Assembly (NCBI RefSeq): GCF_002951835.1
Contig: NZ_CP019448.1
Location: forward strand, 868,001-932,000
Direction of reading: 5' to 3'
From: Simonsiella muelleri ATCC 29453
GTDB lineage: Bacteria > Pseudomonadota > Gammaproteobacteria > Burkholderiales > Neisseriaceae
Length of the DNA stretch: 64,000 nt
The translations under genes and the position numbers were made by a program. Shown one piece after another: positions 26,858-35,213 of the stretch; within the stretch, counting starts at the first letter, position 1; each line of letters opens with the position of its first letter. The notes under the pieces were generated by a model, which worked only from the letters and a program-made list of their open reading frames with translations, was not told the origin of the DNA and did no database searches.

Positions 26858-27634
26858 TTATTCAGCAAACATAAACGCCGTTAAAATAAAATCCAAAGCC
26901 AACACCGTCAAAGCAGACGATACCACAGTACGTGTACTGGCACGCAAAATCCCTTCGGCTGTTGGGCGACAATGAAAACCCTGATACACCGCAATCAGCG
27001 ACACGGCTGTCCCAAAAATCATGGATTTTATCAGCCCATTTAATACATCATAAGAAAAAGTCATGCTGTTTTGCATATGCGACCAAAATACGCCAGAATC
27101 CAAACCCAACCATTGCACACCAACCAAATACCCACCCCAAATACCTGCCACGTTAAAAATGCTTGCCAACAATGGCATAGACACCACACCCGCCCAAAAT
27201 CTCGGTGCAACCACGCGTGCTACAGGATTGATGGCCATCACATTCATGGCTTCTAATTGTTCAGTGGTTTTCATTAAACCAATTTCACTGGTCATCGCTC
27301 CTCCCGAGCTGCTGGCGAATAAAATTGCCGCCAAAACAGGACCCAACTCACGCAATAACGCCGCCGCTACCATGAAACCCAACACGTCAGCCGCTTTGAA
27401 TTTTGCCAATTGCGTGTAACCTTGTAAGCCCAGCACCATGCCCACAAACAAACCCGATACTGCAATAATCAAAATAGACAGCACGCCCGAAAAATACATT
27501 TGGCGAATCATTAAGCGTGGGCGTAAGATGTTTTGTGGAAGCAGCGATAAAATTTTCAGCAAAAATAAAGTATTTGCGCCAAGTATTTGAATAAAAGTCA
27601 GTGTTTTGCTGCCAATATTTTGAATAAAGTTCAT
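26858..27634 (-). CDS. mlaE: ABC transporter permease MlaE
   Basis: Inner-membrane permease of the phospholipid ABC transporter. It has 258 residues with several membrane segments. The conserved stretch LLRELGPVLAAILFASSSGGAMTSEIGLMKTTEQLEAM and the ending ALDFILTAFMFAE are diagnostic. An unrecognised 205-residue gene separates it from mlaF; these two genes are normally adjacent. Confidence 0.95.
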   Translation of the reverse strand: MNFIQNIGSKTLTFIQILGANTLFLLKILSLLPQNILRPRLMIRQMYFSGVLSILIIAVSGLFVGMVLGLQGYTQLAKFKAADVLGFMVAAALLRELGPVLAAILFASSSGGAMTSEIGLMKTTEQLEAMNVMAINPVARVVAPRFWAGVVSMPLLASIFNVAGIWGGYLVGVQWLGLDSGVFWSHMQNSMTFSYDVLNGLIKSMIFGTAVSLIAVYQGFHCRPTAEGILRASTRTVVSSALTVLALDFILTAFMFAE

Positions 27635-27683
27635 ATTGATTAGATTCTATTATTTATCTTTTTCAGGCTGCCTGAAAAAATCA

Positions 27684-28301
27684 TTAATCGTCAATTAGCC
27701 CATAATCACGCGCCAATTCTTCTTGTAAATAACCAAAACGGCGTTGTTCAAAATATTCAATGAATTGCTCGCGTAGTTTGAGACGAATGCCATTGCCGCA
27801 ATAGGCTTGGATTTGGTAAATCATTTCTTGATAGATGGGATTATCAGATTGTTTTGCTAAATAATTCATGGTTTCGGATAAACCGAATCCAAGTGCAATT
27901 TCTGTATCTACCATATATTGTTCGTTGCTGCCGTAGGCGAATTTGCAGGCATACAAAATGGCAGTATCTTCCCAACACATGTGTTTGTACAACATGAATG
28001 CTGCCAATGCGGTTTCTATGCTGATGTCAAAACCGAATTTGAAGCATTTGCCATTTTCACGTAATAACCAACGAATCAACGGTTTATCAGATTCATTAAA
28101 TTCAGTCGCTAAAGCCAGTAATAGGCGTATGCGATGATGATTATGTTCATCAAAAGTGTGTTCGGGGTCATCATCATACACAACAGGTTGAACGGCAAAT
28201 TGCGCCAAACGATTTTCATCAAAATGCTGGCGACATTGTGCGATGATTTCACGCAAATCAGCGTAATTTTCAATATAATCTTTGGGTTCTACTAGCATCA
28301 T
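27684..28301 (-). CDS. Unrecognised protein inserted in the mla operon
   Basis: I do not recognise this 205-residue protein. It is soluble, acidic, apparently all-helical, and rich in aromatics, with HNHHRIRLLLALATEF near residue 53 and a C-terminus EEQ/EELARDYGLIDD-like in character. There is no signal or membrane segment. It lies between mlaF and mlaE in the same orientation, with uptake sequences just outside both ends (27662-27676 and 28319-28333), as if brought in as a cassette by transformation. It might be a small regulator, an immunity-type protein or a passenger. Its function is open. Confidence 0.75.
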   Translation of the reverse strand: MMLVEPKDYIENYADLREIIAQCRQHFDENRLAQFAVQPVVYDDDPEHTFDEHNHHRIRLLLALATEFNESDKPLIRWLLRENGKCFKFGFDISIETALAAFMLYKHMCWEDTAILYACKFAYGSNEQYMVDTEIALGFGLSETMNYLAKQSDNPIYQEMIYQIQAYCGNGIRLKLREQFIEYFEQRRFGYLQEELARDYGLIDD

Positions 28302-28344
28302 TTTTTAAACAATTTCTTTTTCAGGCTGCCTGAAAAGGCATTAT

Positions 28345-29190
28345 TTATCGTGTGAGGGTAGGTGGTGGCAAAGGCATGAAAACGGCTTGTTTGCCAAATA
28401 AGTCTTGTTGTAAACCTGTTTTCGCAGCATAACGAAACGGTACTGGTCCGGTCGGTGAGCCACTAACAAATTGTTGAATCCAAGCTGATTTTTCTTCTAG
28501 CATTTCAGTAGGGCTGCCTGAAAACATAATTTCACCGTGTGCTAAAAAAATCACTTGATCCACAATCAGCAATGATTGTGCGATGTCGTGCGTAACCATG
28601 ACACTGGTGGAGTGCAATGCTTTGTTTACACGATGAATCAATTCAGCGATGACACCCAAAGAAATCGGATCTAAACCTGTAAATGGTTCATCATAAAGCA
28701 TTAATTCTGGGTCAAGTGCAATGGTTCGTGCCAACGCCACGCGTCTTGCCATACCGCCCGATAATTCGGATGGCATCAAATTTTCCGTGCCACGTAAACC
28801 AACAGCGTGCAATTTTAATTTGACCAAATCATTGATAACGGTTTCAGGCAGCTTGGTTAATTCACGCATGGGAAAAGCAACGTTTTCAAATACCGATAAA
28901 TCGGTAAACAACGCGCCTTGCTGGAATAAGACACCCATTCGGCGGCGATATTCATATAATTCTTCGGCGGAAAAAGTGGCTAAATCGCGCCCTTTAATTA
29001 AGATTTTGCCTGACGTTGGGGCTAATTGCCCCGTGATTAAGCGCAATAAAGTGGTTTTACCACTGCCTGAACCACCCATGATGGCAGCAAATTTCCCTTC
29101 TTCAATGATGAAATTCACATTGTTTAGAACGGAATGATTGTTGTCATAGGAAAAAGCGATGTTTTGACATTCAATAAAAGGAACGGTCAT
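28345..29190 (-). CDS. mlaF: ABC transporter ATPase MlaF
   Basis: ATPase driving phospholipid transport by the MlaFEDB complex. It has 281 residues. Walker A is GGSGSGKTT, the Q-loop is in LFQQGALF, the signature is LSGGMARRVALAR, Walker B is LMLYDEPFTGLDP, and the switch histidine is in VMVTHD. It has a short C-terminal extension after the domain. It is the first gene of the mla operon; the upstream 207 bases hold a hairpin and uptake sequences. Confidence 0.95.
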   Translation of the reverse strand: MTVPFIECQNIAFSYDNNHSVLNNVNFIIEEGKFAAIMGGSGSGKTTLLRLITGQLAPTSGKILIKGRDLATFSAEELYEYRRRMGVLFQQGALFTDLSVFENVAFPMRELTKLPETVINDLVKLKLHAVGLRGTENLMPSELSGGMARRVALARTIALDPELMLYDEPFTGLDPISLGVIAELIHRVNKALHSTSVMVTHDIAQSLLIVDQVIFLAHGEIMFSGSPTEMLEEKSAWIQQFVSGSPTGPVPFRYAAKTGLQQDLFGKQAVFMPLPPPTLTR

Positions 29191-29258
29191 GTTTCTTACT
29201 CGGCGCAGACAGCCTGAAAAAAGTTAATCAAAATAATAAAATAAATCAGTTTATTAAG

Positions 29259-29293
29259 GCAAGACTTAGCTACTTGTTTTAACCTAGTCTTGC
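29259..29293. repeat. Inverted repeat between tatC and mlaF
   Basis: GCAAGACTTAG and CTAGTCTTGC pair (one bulge) over a 14-base loop. There is no T-run after it, so it is an operator or leader-hairpin candidate for mlaF rather than a clear terminator. Downstream, at about 29371-29395, is a single family A end (GTTTTGCAAAGGATTCAG). Confidence 0.35.
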
Positions 29294-29397
29294 ATTTGGT
29301 AACGCAAAAATTGTATTTTTACCAAAAATTCAATTAAATAGGAAGAATTATTTTCAGGCTGCCTGAAAGGGTTTTGCAAAGGATTCAGCCTGAATAA

Positions 29398-30150
29398 TTA
29401 GGTGTCTGTGTTCTCGTTATGATTTTCGCGCTTGCCACTCATACGGCAGACCAGCACACCCAATTCATACAAAACAATCATCGGTATTGCCAATAAAATT
29501 TGCGATAATATATCGGGTGGCGTAAAAATTGCTGCCAAAATAAACGAAATAACAATAACATATGGACGCGCTGCTTGTAGGGTTTCCAGTGGTACAACGC
29601 CCATGCGGTTGAGTAAAATCACCGCTACAGGTACTTCAAATGTTATACCAAATGCCAAAAACAGCGTCAAAATAAATGATAAATATTTATCAATATCGGT
29701 TGCCATGCTCACGCCAAGCGGTGTGACGCCAGCAAAAAATTTGAACATCACAGGAAAAACCAAAAAATAACAAAACGCCATGCCCGAAAAAAATAAAGTA
29801 ACACTGGACAAAATCAACGGTGCAATCAAGCGTTTTTCATTTTGGTATAGAGCAGGCGCAACAAACGCCCAAATTTGGTACAACGTGTTTGGCAATGTTA
29901 CCAAAAACGCCGCCATCATTGCGACTTTAATGGGTACAAAAAATGGCGCAACCACATCAGTGGCAATCATGCTGGTGTTTTCAGGCAGCACCGACATCAA
30001 AGGTTGTGCGACAAACGCATAAAGTTGTTGAGCAAACGGCACAATTGCAATAAAACACAACGCCACACCCATCGCGGCATACACCAAACGGCGGCGCAAT
30101 TCCAATAAATGTTCCACTAAAGGTTGCGTTTGGTCGGTTGAATCGTTCAT
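29398..30150 (-). CDS. tatC: Sec-independent protein translocase subunit TatC
   Basis: Receptor subunit for twin-arginine signal peptides in the inner membrane. It has 250 residues and six membrane segments. The N-terminal PLVEHLLELRRRL and the segment FGITFEVPVAVILLNRMGVV are typical. The start overlaps the tatB stop by 4 bases. It ends the hinT-tatA-tatB-tatC run. Confidence 0.96.
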   Translation of the reverse strand: MNDSTDQTQPLVEHLLELRRRLVYAAMGVALCFIAIVPFAQQLYAFVAQPLMSVLPENTSMIATDVVAPFFVPIKVAMMAAFLVTLPNTLYQIWAFVAPALYQNEKRLIAPLILSSVTLFFSGMAFCYFLVFPVMFKFFAGVTPLGVSMATDIDKYLSFILTLFLAFGITFEVPVAVILLNRMGVVPLETLQAARPYVIVISFILAAIFTPPDILSQILLAIPMIVLYELGVLVCRMSGKRENHNENTDT

Positions 30151-30611
30151 TTTCGCATCCTTAGTTTTGGAGTGGTACGGTGGCGGGGGCGCATATCCCG
30201 TTTACGTGACATAGATTGTTTTTTCAATGATTTAACTTGCCAAATTTGTGATTTAGTATTTGGGCTGCCTGAAAAAATGGGAAAGCCGTGTTCATCAACA
30301 CCAAAATCAGCGGGTGTTTTTTGTTCGGGTAGATTTTTCCAAGCTTCTGTTTTAGTTTGAATTTTTTCTTCAAAATCGCGTAAATCTTCGCGAATTTCTT
30401 GGGTGGTTTGTTGGACTTGATTTTTGATGTTCAGCAAATCGGTGTATTCTGCGTGGTTGGTCAATTCGCTTTTCACGCCAGTTGCTAAACGCTGAATTTT
30501 GCCAACCCATTCGCCAATAAACCGCGCGACTTTAGGCAGGCGTTCTGGCCCCAATACAATCAGTGCGACCACGCCTGCCAATAGCATTTCAGTAAAACTA
30601 AAATCAAACAT
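30147..30611 (-). CDS. tatB: Sec-independent protein translocase subunit TatB
   Basis: Tat receptor partner of TatC. It has 154 residues. A short N-terminal membrane helix (FTEMLLAGVVALIVLGPERLP) with the Glu and the GPE/LP hinge is followed by an amphipathic helix and a charged tail rich in Lys/Arg. An uptake sequence encodes the FSGSP region. It overlaps tatC by 4 bases. Confidence 0.94.
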   Translation of the reverse strand: MFDFSFTEMLLAGVVALIVLGPERLPKVARFIGEWVGKIQRLATGVKSELTNHAEYTDLLNIKNQVQQTTQEIREDLRDFEEKIQTKTEAWKNLPEQKTPADFGVDEHGFPIFSGSPNTKSQIWQVKSLKKQSMSRKRDMRPRHRTTPKLRMRK

Positions 30612-30620
30612 ATCAAAGAA

Positions 30621-30827
30621 TTACGCTTTTTTATCGGTATTGGATTGATGTTCAATGACATCGTCTTTTTTAGTGGTTTCGGGATTTGAGCCTTTGTCCA
30701 AACCTTCTTTGAAGTCGTGAATTGCGCTACCTAAATCTTTGCCAACATTGCGTAATTTTTTCGTACCAAATACCAATACCACAATCACCAATACAATTAA
30801 CCAATGCGAAATTGATGTTAACCCCAT
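30621..30827 (-). CDS. tatA: Sec-independent protein translocase subunit TatA
   Basis: Pore-forming Tat subunit. The start at 30825-30827 has a good AAAGGA site and gives 68 residues, against an upstream in-frame ATG that lacks one. The N-terminal helix (SISHWLIVLVIVVLVFGTKKLRNVG) with the FGTKKLR hinge precedes an amphipathic helix (DLGSAIHDFKEGLD) and a polar tail. It lies 9 bases ahead of tatB. Confidence 0.94.
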   Translation of the reverse strand: MGLTSISHWLIVLVIVVLVFGTKKLRNVGKDLGSAIHDFKEGLDKGSNPETTKKDDVIEHQSNTDKKA

Positions 30828-30880
30828 GATTTTTCCTTTCAATTATCAAAATATGTTTGCAGGCAGCCTGAAAATATAGA

Positions 30881-31204
30881 TTAAGCAGGCGTGCCTAAAA
30901 TATGAATATGCAGATGGAACACTTCCTGACCACCACCTTTCCCTGTATTGATTTTTGTTTTAAAACCGTTGGTTAAACCAGCATCGGTAGCAATTTGTGG
31001 CACTTTGAGCATCATTTTGCCTAGCAACGTTTCGTGTTTGGGTTGGGTGTGTGCGAGTGAATCAACATGGGTTTTGGGAATCAGCAATAAATGAACAGGT
31101 GCAGATGGATTGATGTCTTTGAAACACAACATATTTTCATCTTCGTACACCACTGATGCAGGAATTTTTTTGTCCACAATTTTGCAGAAAAGACAATTGT
31201 CCAT
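30881..31204 (-). CDS. hinT: HIT-family purine nucleoside phosphoramidase
   Basis: Small HIT hydrolase acting on AMP-linked phosphoramidates. It has 107 residues. CLFCKIVDKKIPASVVYEDE opens the protein and the catalytic histidine triad is HLHIHIL near residue 97. GGGQEVFHLHIH is the family signature. It precedes tatA by 53 bases and follows a decayed hisE, the remnant of a hisE-hinT-tat order. Confidence 0.95.
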   Translation of the reverse strand: MDNCLFCKIVDKKIPASVVYEDENMLCFKDINPSAPVHLLLIPKTHVDSLAHTQPKHETLLGKMMLKVPQIATDAGLTNGFKTKINTGKGGGQEVFHLHIHILGTPA

Positions 31205-31273
31205 TATGTTACCTTTCGGATTTAAACAAGTATTAGATGGCGTTATTTTAAAGTAATTTTCAAATTATTGCGC

Positions 31274-31570
31274 TTATTTTTCGGTGCGACTGGCTTTTTC
31301 CATCAAACCCTGTTGTTTGGCTAATTTTGCCAACACTTTTCCACACGCAAGCCGTGCTGAACAAGTAACATCATGTTATGAAAACACAAATTTTTAGTTT
31401 TATAAATCAAATGTTCGTCACCACTGTCTTTGCTTGCTATTAGAACTTTACCATATTCTTTAATGATTTTCTTCGTCTTTGTGGAATAATTGGGCGGTGT
31501 AGGATGTTGCAGGGTTGGTTGATTTGCGTTGTTCCAAAATATATTGGATTTGGGAAAGGGGGCTAGACAT
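31274..31570 (-). pseudogene. hisE: Decayed phosphoribosyl-ATP pyrophosphatase gene
   Basis: Second step of histidine synthesis when intact. The minus-strand ATG at 31570 opens a frame reading MSSPLSQIQYILEQRK and TSYTAQLFHKDEENH, which stops at 31460. Similarity resumes in another frame (EYGKVLIASKDSGDEHLIYKT, then LLVQHGLRVEK) and again in a third (VLAKLAKQQGLMEKASRTEK) that ends at 31274. At least two frameshifts are needed, and the metal-binding Glu-rich helix is damaged. Total length fits the usual 100-110 codons. A functional copy may exist elsewhere. Confidence 0.82.
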
Positions 31571-31704
31571 AAATCATTCCTTTGATTAGGGAGATTTTTT
31601 AGGCTAAAACTGAAACATTGAGTTTACATTTAATCAAACTATAAATTTTAGAACCTGTATTCGTCATCTTAAAAAGCAAGCAATCAATCTTACGAACATG
31701 GGTT

Positions 31705-33147
31705 CTAAAATTCTTCTTTTATTTGATTTTCGGTTCTATTCCAATATTCACGTGCAGATTGCAGCAATTGGCTGGCATCTTCTGCGCATAAATGGGCGGA
31801 TTTGGCAGCAATTTGTAAATAATATTCAGCCAATCGTTTATTTTTTTCAACAAATTCACCAAACCAATACATTCGTCCCAGTAAATAAGCAGCAAATGGT
31901 TTCTCATTGTCTTCCACGACTTTGATTAAACGTTCTACTTCGCCATTATAATATGCAGCATGTTGAATTTCATCGTATTTGATATCACCCAATGCCGATG
32001 CTTGACGATACAACTCACGCGCATACAATTTATCAGATAATAATCCTTCACCTGTACGATAACATTCCGCTAAATAAAACATGGCAATAGGCGCACCTAC
32101 CCAAGGTTTGTCGGCTGCCTGAAAAAAGAGTTCTGCTGCTTTTCGGGCATTGGTTTCATTATGGGTGAGCGTGTGGTAAATACTGCTGGGCGGGCGCAAG
32201 TGATGAAATGAACCATTGCGATAATATAACGCTAATGCTAAATAAGCTGCATGAATATTGCCTTCAGCTGCTTTTTGCATATGGCGTAAAGCCAGTGTAT
32301 CACTTTGCTCAATACCAATGCCATCAATATAACTTAATGCTAAATAATAGCTACCCAATGGTAAACCACCATAAGCCGCTTGACGAAAACAAGCCGTTGC
32401 TTTCTCAAGATTTTTATCTAACATTTCGCCGCCTAAATATTCCAAACCCAATTCTAACCAAGCGTGGGGAAAGTTTTTTTCGGCGGATTTTTGAAAACCC
32501 AACAAAGCTTGTGGGAGTTTCCGACGTTCGCGCATCCAAAAAGCCACGGCAAACAAACATGCAGCATTGTTTTCTCGGGCGTAGCGCGACACCACGCTTT
32601 TCAAAAATTCATCGGACACCACGCCATTAGCTGGATGTTCGGCAAATTGTTTATGAGGAGGGAAGTCCACAATCATTTTGCGTTCAGGCAGCCACATTTC
32701 GCCTTTTTGTTCGGCACGGCTGAGTAATTCTAATTGTTGGCGAATTTGTGTTTGATTTAGGGTGTGTTGATTACGGTAATAAAGATGTTCTTTTCCTTGA
32801 GAATCCAGTTGTGAAAAATGATAAAAATCGTTGAATAAAGTTTCATTGGATTTGGCGGACACTAAAGCTGTGCCGATGGGTTCACCGTTTGGATAATACA
32901 AATTTTGCCACACGCGCGCCGCAGAAACACGATTAACACGCCCCTCATCTTCAATCAAATACAATACTAAGTCATTGGCGCGTAATAAAATTCTATCCGC
33001 ATAATGAAGTGGTTGTGTTTTGGATTGATAGAGATTGGCATATTTTTTAGTGAAATAGATGGGTTTGAAATCCGATACTTTTGCATCAGCAATTTCAATT
33101 TGTTCCATTTCAGCAAAAGGTGGTGGTGGTTGAAAAGCAAACATCAC
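31705..33147 (-). CDS. Sel1-repeat protein of unknown function
   Basis: It has 480 residues, with an N-terminal half of unknown fold, then Sel1-like repeats of about 36 residues from roughly residue 215 (for example LGLEYLGGEMLDKNLEKATACFRQAAYGG and LALSYIDGIGIEQSDTLALRHMQKAAEGN). Such repeats usually mediate protein contacts. The start is uncertain. GTG at 33147 or ATG at 33144 lacks a clear ribosome site, and the same frame continues upstream to an in-frame TGA (33181-33183), beyond which a further 35 codons begin with a better site. No signal peptide is evident. Confidence 0.8.
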   Translation of the reverse strand: MMFAFQPPPPFAEMEQIEIADAKVSDFKPIYFTKKYANLYQSKTQPLHYADRILLRANDLVLYLIEDEGRVNRVSAARVWQNLYYPNGEPIGTALVSAKSNETLFNDFYHFSQLDSQGKEHLYYRNQHTLNQTQIRQQLELLSRAEQKGEMWLPERKMIVDFPPHKQFAEHPANGVVSDEFLKSVVSRYARENNAACLFAVAFWMRERRKLPQALLGFQKSAEKNFPHAWLELGLEYLGGEMLDKNLEKATACFRQAAYGGLPLGSYYLALSYIDGIGIEQSDTLALRHMQKAAEGNIHAAYLALALYYRNGSFHHLRPPSSIYHTLTHNETNARKAAELFFQAADKPWVGAPIAMFYLAECYRTGEGLLSDKLYARELYRQASALGDIKYDEIQHAAYYNGEVERLIKVVEDNEKPFAAYLLGRMYWFGEFVEKNKRLAEYYLQIAAKSAHLCAEDASQLLQSAREYWNRTENQIKEEF

Positions 33148-33180
33148 AATTTTCGTGTCAATACGTTGAGCTGATGAAAA

Positions 33181-33288
33181 TCAAGCAACGTTAGTTAAAC
33201 CAGTATTTTCAGGCAGCCTGAATATTAAATTCATGTTTTGAACGGCTTGACCTGCTATGTCCACGATACCGATTTTGATTTTTTGCAT
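33181..33288 (-). other. Short frame in phase with the Sel1 gene, ended by an in-frame TGA
   Basis: ATG at 33286-33288 follows an AGAGAG site at fair distance and opens 35 codons (MQKIKIGIVDIAGQAV to GLTNVA), part of which is an uptake sequence. The TGA at 33181-33183 is in the same frame as the Sel1 protein beginning 11 codons later. Either this is the original 5' end of that gene split by a nonsense change, or a separate leader peptide. Confidence 0.4.
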
Positions 33289-33303
33289 GGTAAATCTCTC
33301 TGT

Positions 33304-34140
33304 TTATTTTTTGGTTAATTTTGCTTCTTGTGTGGCTTTGTATTCGCGTAACCAAATCAAGGCTTGTGCTTTTTCTTCGTCATTGCCGTAGCGCATTTTG
33401 TTCATATTGCGGCTGTATAGTGCTTTTTCTTGTGCTTTTTGGATTTGAATTTTTTGGAAATCTTCACGGTTATTGGGTACAACACGTTGATTTTTTTGTG
33501 CTTGTGCTTTTGCCATAGCTTGGGCAATCAAATCAGCAGGATTAAACGTATTTTTTTGTTCTGGGTTAGCGAATTCTTGTTTGGTGGCGGCTTCACGTTG
33601 AGCGAGCTTGGCACGGCGAGCATCATTTTCACGTTGTTTTCGTTGGGTATGATTGTCGTAACGTGCTTTGGCGTGTTCGGCTGCCTGAGAACGTGGAGCA
33701 AGCGATGGTTGCGATGCCAAATAATGATTTCGTGGTAGAAATTCGTCTTTAACATCAATTAAATCAATACAATCCACAGGGCAGGGCGCAACACACAAAC
33801 CACAGCCTGTGCATTCGTCTGTCAACACGGTGTGCATGAATTTGGACGCGCCCATAATCGCATCAACAGGACACGCCCGAATACACGCCGTACAACCAAT
33901 ACACACCGATTCATCAATATAAGCCAATGTTTTGGGTTGAATTTTTTCAGGTTGTTTGGTGGGGCGTTGCAGCAAATTTGCCAAATCCAGCATGACGATT
34001 TTGCCGCCTGCCGCGCACAAATTCAATTCGGCTGCATTGTTCGCCAACGCTTCAGCGTAGGGAAGGCAGCCTGAAAAACCGCATTCACGGCATTGGGTTT
34101 GTGGCAATAATTGGTTAATGTTGTCGGCGGTAATGGACAT
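33304..34140 (-). CDS. RnfB-like iron-sulfur ferredoxin protein
   Basis: Predicted electron carrier with 278 residues from the start at 34138-34140. An N-terminal Fe-S domain has cysteines at 17, 20, 25 and 42 (CRECGFSGC). Two ferredoxin [4Fe-4S] motifs follow: CIGCTACIRACP (80-91) and CTGCGLCVAPCP (110-121). The C-terminal 120 residues are charged and helical. The membrane helix that anchors RnfB in Rnf complexes is missing, and no rnfA/C/D/G/E genes are adjacent, so it acts alone or with a remote partner. The longer frame start at 34167 adds residues unlike the family. Confidence 0.87.
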   Translation of the reverse strand: MSITADNINQLLPQTQCRECGFSGCLPYAEALANNAAELNLCAAGGKIVMLDLANLLQRPTKQPEKIQPKTLAYIDESVCIGCTACIRACPVDAIMGASKFMHTVLTDECTGCGLCVAPCPVDCIDLIDVKDEFLPRNHYLASQPSLAPRSQAAEHAKARYDNHTQRKQRENDARRAKLAQREAATKQEFANPEQKNTFNPADLIAQAMAKAQAQKNQRVVPNNREDFQKIQIQKAQEKALYSRNMNKMRYGNDEEKAQALIWLREYKATQEAKLTKK

Positions 34141-34507
34141 GAAAAAATAAGTAAAATTTAATGACAAGAGTGATTATATCAAAATAATTTTTGATGCAAT
34201 GTTTACAAATGCAAAATTTATTCATTAGAAATTTAATATGATGATTATATAAAACTTTATTAATTGTATTCAAAAAACATAGATTTCTTATAAAGAAAAT
34301 AAATTAGGTGATTTCTATTTTTTTTTTTTTTTTTTTTTTGCATCAACAATGATTTAAATGTTTTTAGGCAGTCTAAAATGATTTTATTAACTTATTTTTG
34401 TAATAAAATTACACAATTTCCATAAATTTCCCAAAGTTATACTTAAATCAGCTATAATCATGGGGTTTTACTACTTATATTTTCATTTTAATCAATAAGG
34501 AAACATC
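34141..34507. other. AT-rich gene-free region with a 22-base T tract ahead of eda
   Basis: I see no gene. It holds an uninterrupted run of 22 T (34318-34339), an uptake-like word with mismatches near 34368, and a candidate -10 box in GCTATAATCATGG close to 34455. No convincing -35 box is present. The T tract lies about 120 bases upstream of that box and about 170 bases upstream of the eda start. Confidence 0.5.
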
Positions 34508-35127
34508 ATGAATCCACGCGATATTTTGTCTGCTGGCGCGGTTGTGCCTGTGATGGCGATTGACGATATTGACACGGCAGTTGATTTGGCACATGCGCTG
34601 GTGGAGGGCGGTATTCCGACTTTGGAAATTACATTGCGTACCGAACATGGTTTGAAAGCCATTAAATTGATTGCCAAAGAAGTGAAAGGCGCAATTGTTG
34701 GTGCTGGTACGGTTATCAATGGCGAACAATTGAAAGCCGTTGAAGATGCAGGCGCAGTGTTTGCCATTAGTCCTGGACTTAACATTAAATTGGCTGAAGC
34801 CAGTCTGAAAAGTAGCATCTCATTGATTCCAGGTGTGGCTACGCCAGGTGAATTGATGTTGGCGTTGGAACATGGCATAGATACTTGCAAATTATTTCCA
34901 GCCGAAGTAGTAGGGGGATTGACATGCTCAAAGCTTTGTATGGTCCATTCCCACAAGTGAAATTCTGCCCAACAGGTGGCATCAATTTGACCTCTGCGCC
35001 TGAATATTTGCAATTGCCTAACGTGTTATGCGTGGGCGGCACTTGGTTGACACCCAAAGATGTAGTCGCAAACCGCGATTGGAATAAAATCACGCAATTG
35101 GCTAAAGAAGCATCCGCATTGCGTTGA
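34508..35127 (+). pseudogene. eda: KDPG/KHG aldolase gene with a frameshift
   Basis: When intact, splits 2-keto-3-deoxy-6-phosphogluconate to pyruvate and glyceraldehyde 3-phosphate (Entner-Doudoroff pathway). The first frame (MNPRDILSAGAVVPVMAI to CKLFPAEVVGG, including the Schiff-base Lys region) is followed by a -1 shift. The rest of the enzyme (IDMLKALYGPFPQVKFCPTGGI to KEASALR) continues in the next frame to 35127. The shift lies at a run of five G (34913-34917); a sixth base would restore about 207 residues. Without it the product is 150 residues. It could be a pseudogene, a switchable tract or a sequencing error. No edd gene is adjacent. Confidence 0.85.
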
Positions 35128-35144
35128 TAATGCTTTTCATGACA

Positions 35145-35190
35145 TTCAGGCAGCCTGAAAACGCGGGAATGGTTTTTCAGGCTGCCTGAA
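35145..35190. terminator. Bidirectional terminator of two opposed uptake sequences
   Basis: TTCAGGCAGCCTGAAAA and TTTTTCAGGCTGCCTGAA form a stem of about 17 bases over a short loop. It lies between the convergent eda and nitroreductase genes. Confidence 0.75.
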
Positions 35191-35213
35191 GTTTGATTTA
35201 ACAAAATTTTATC

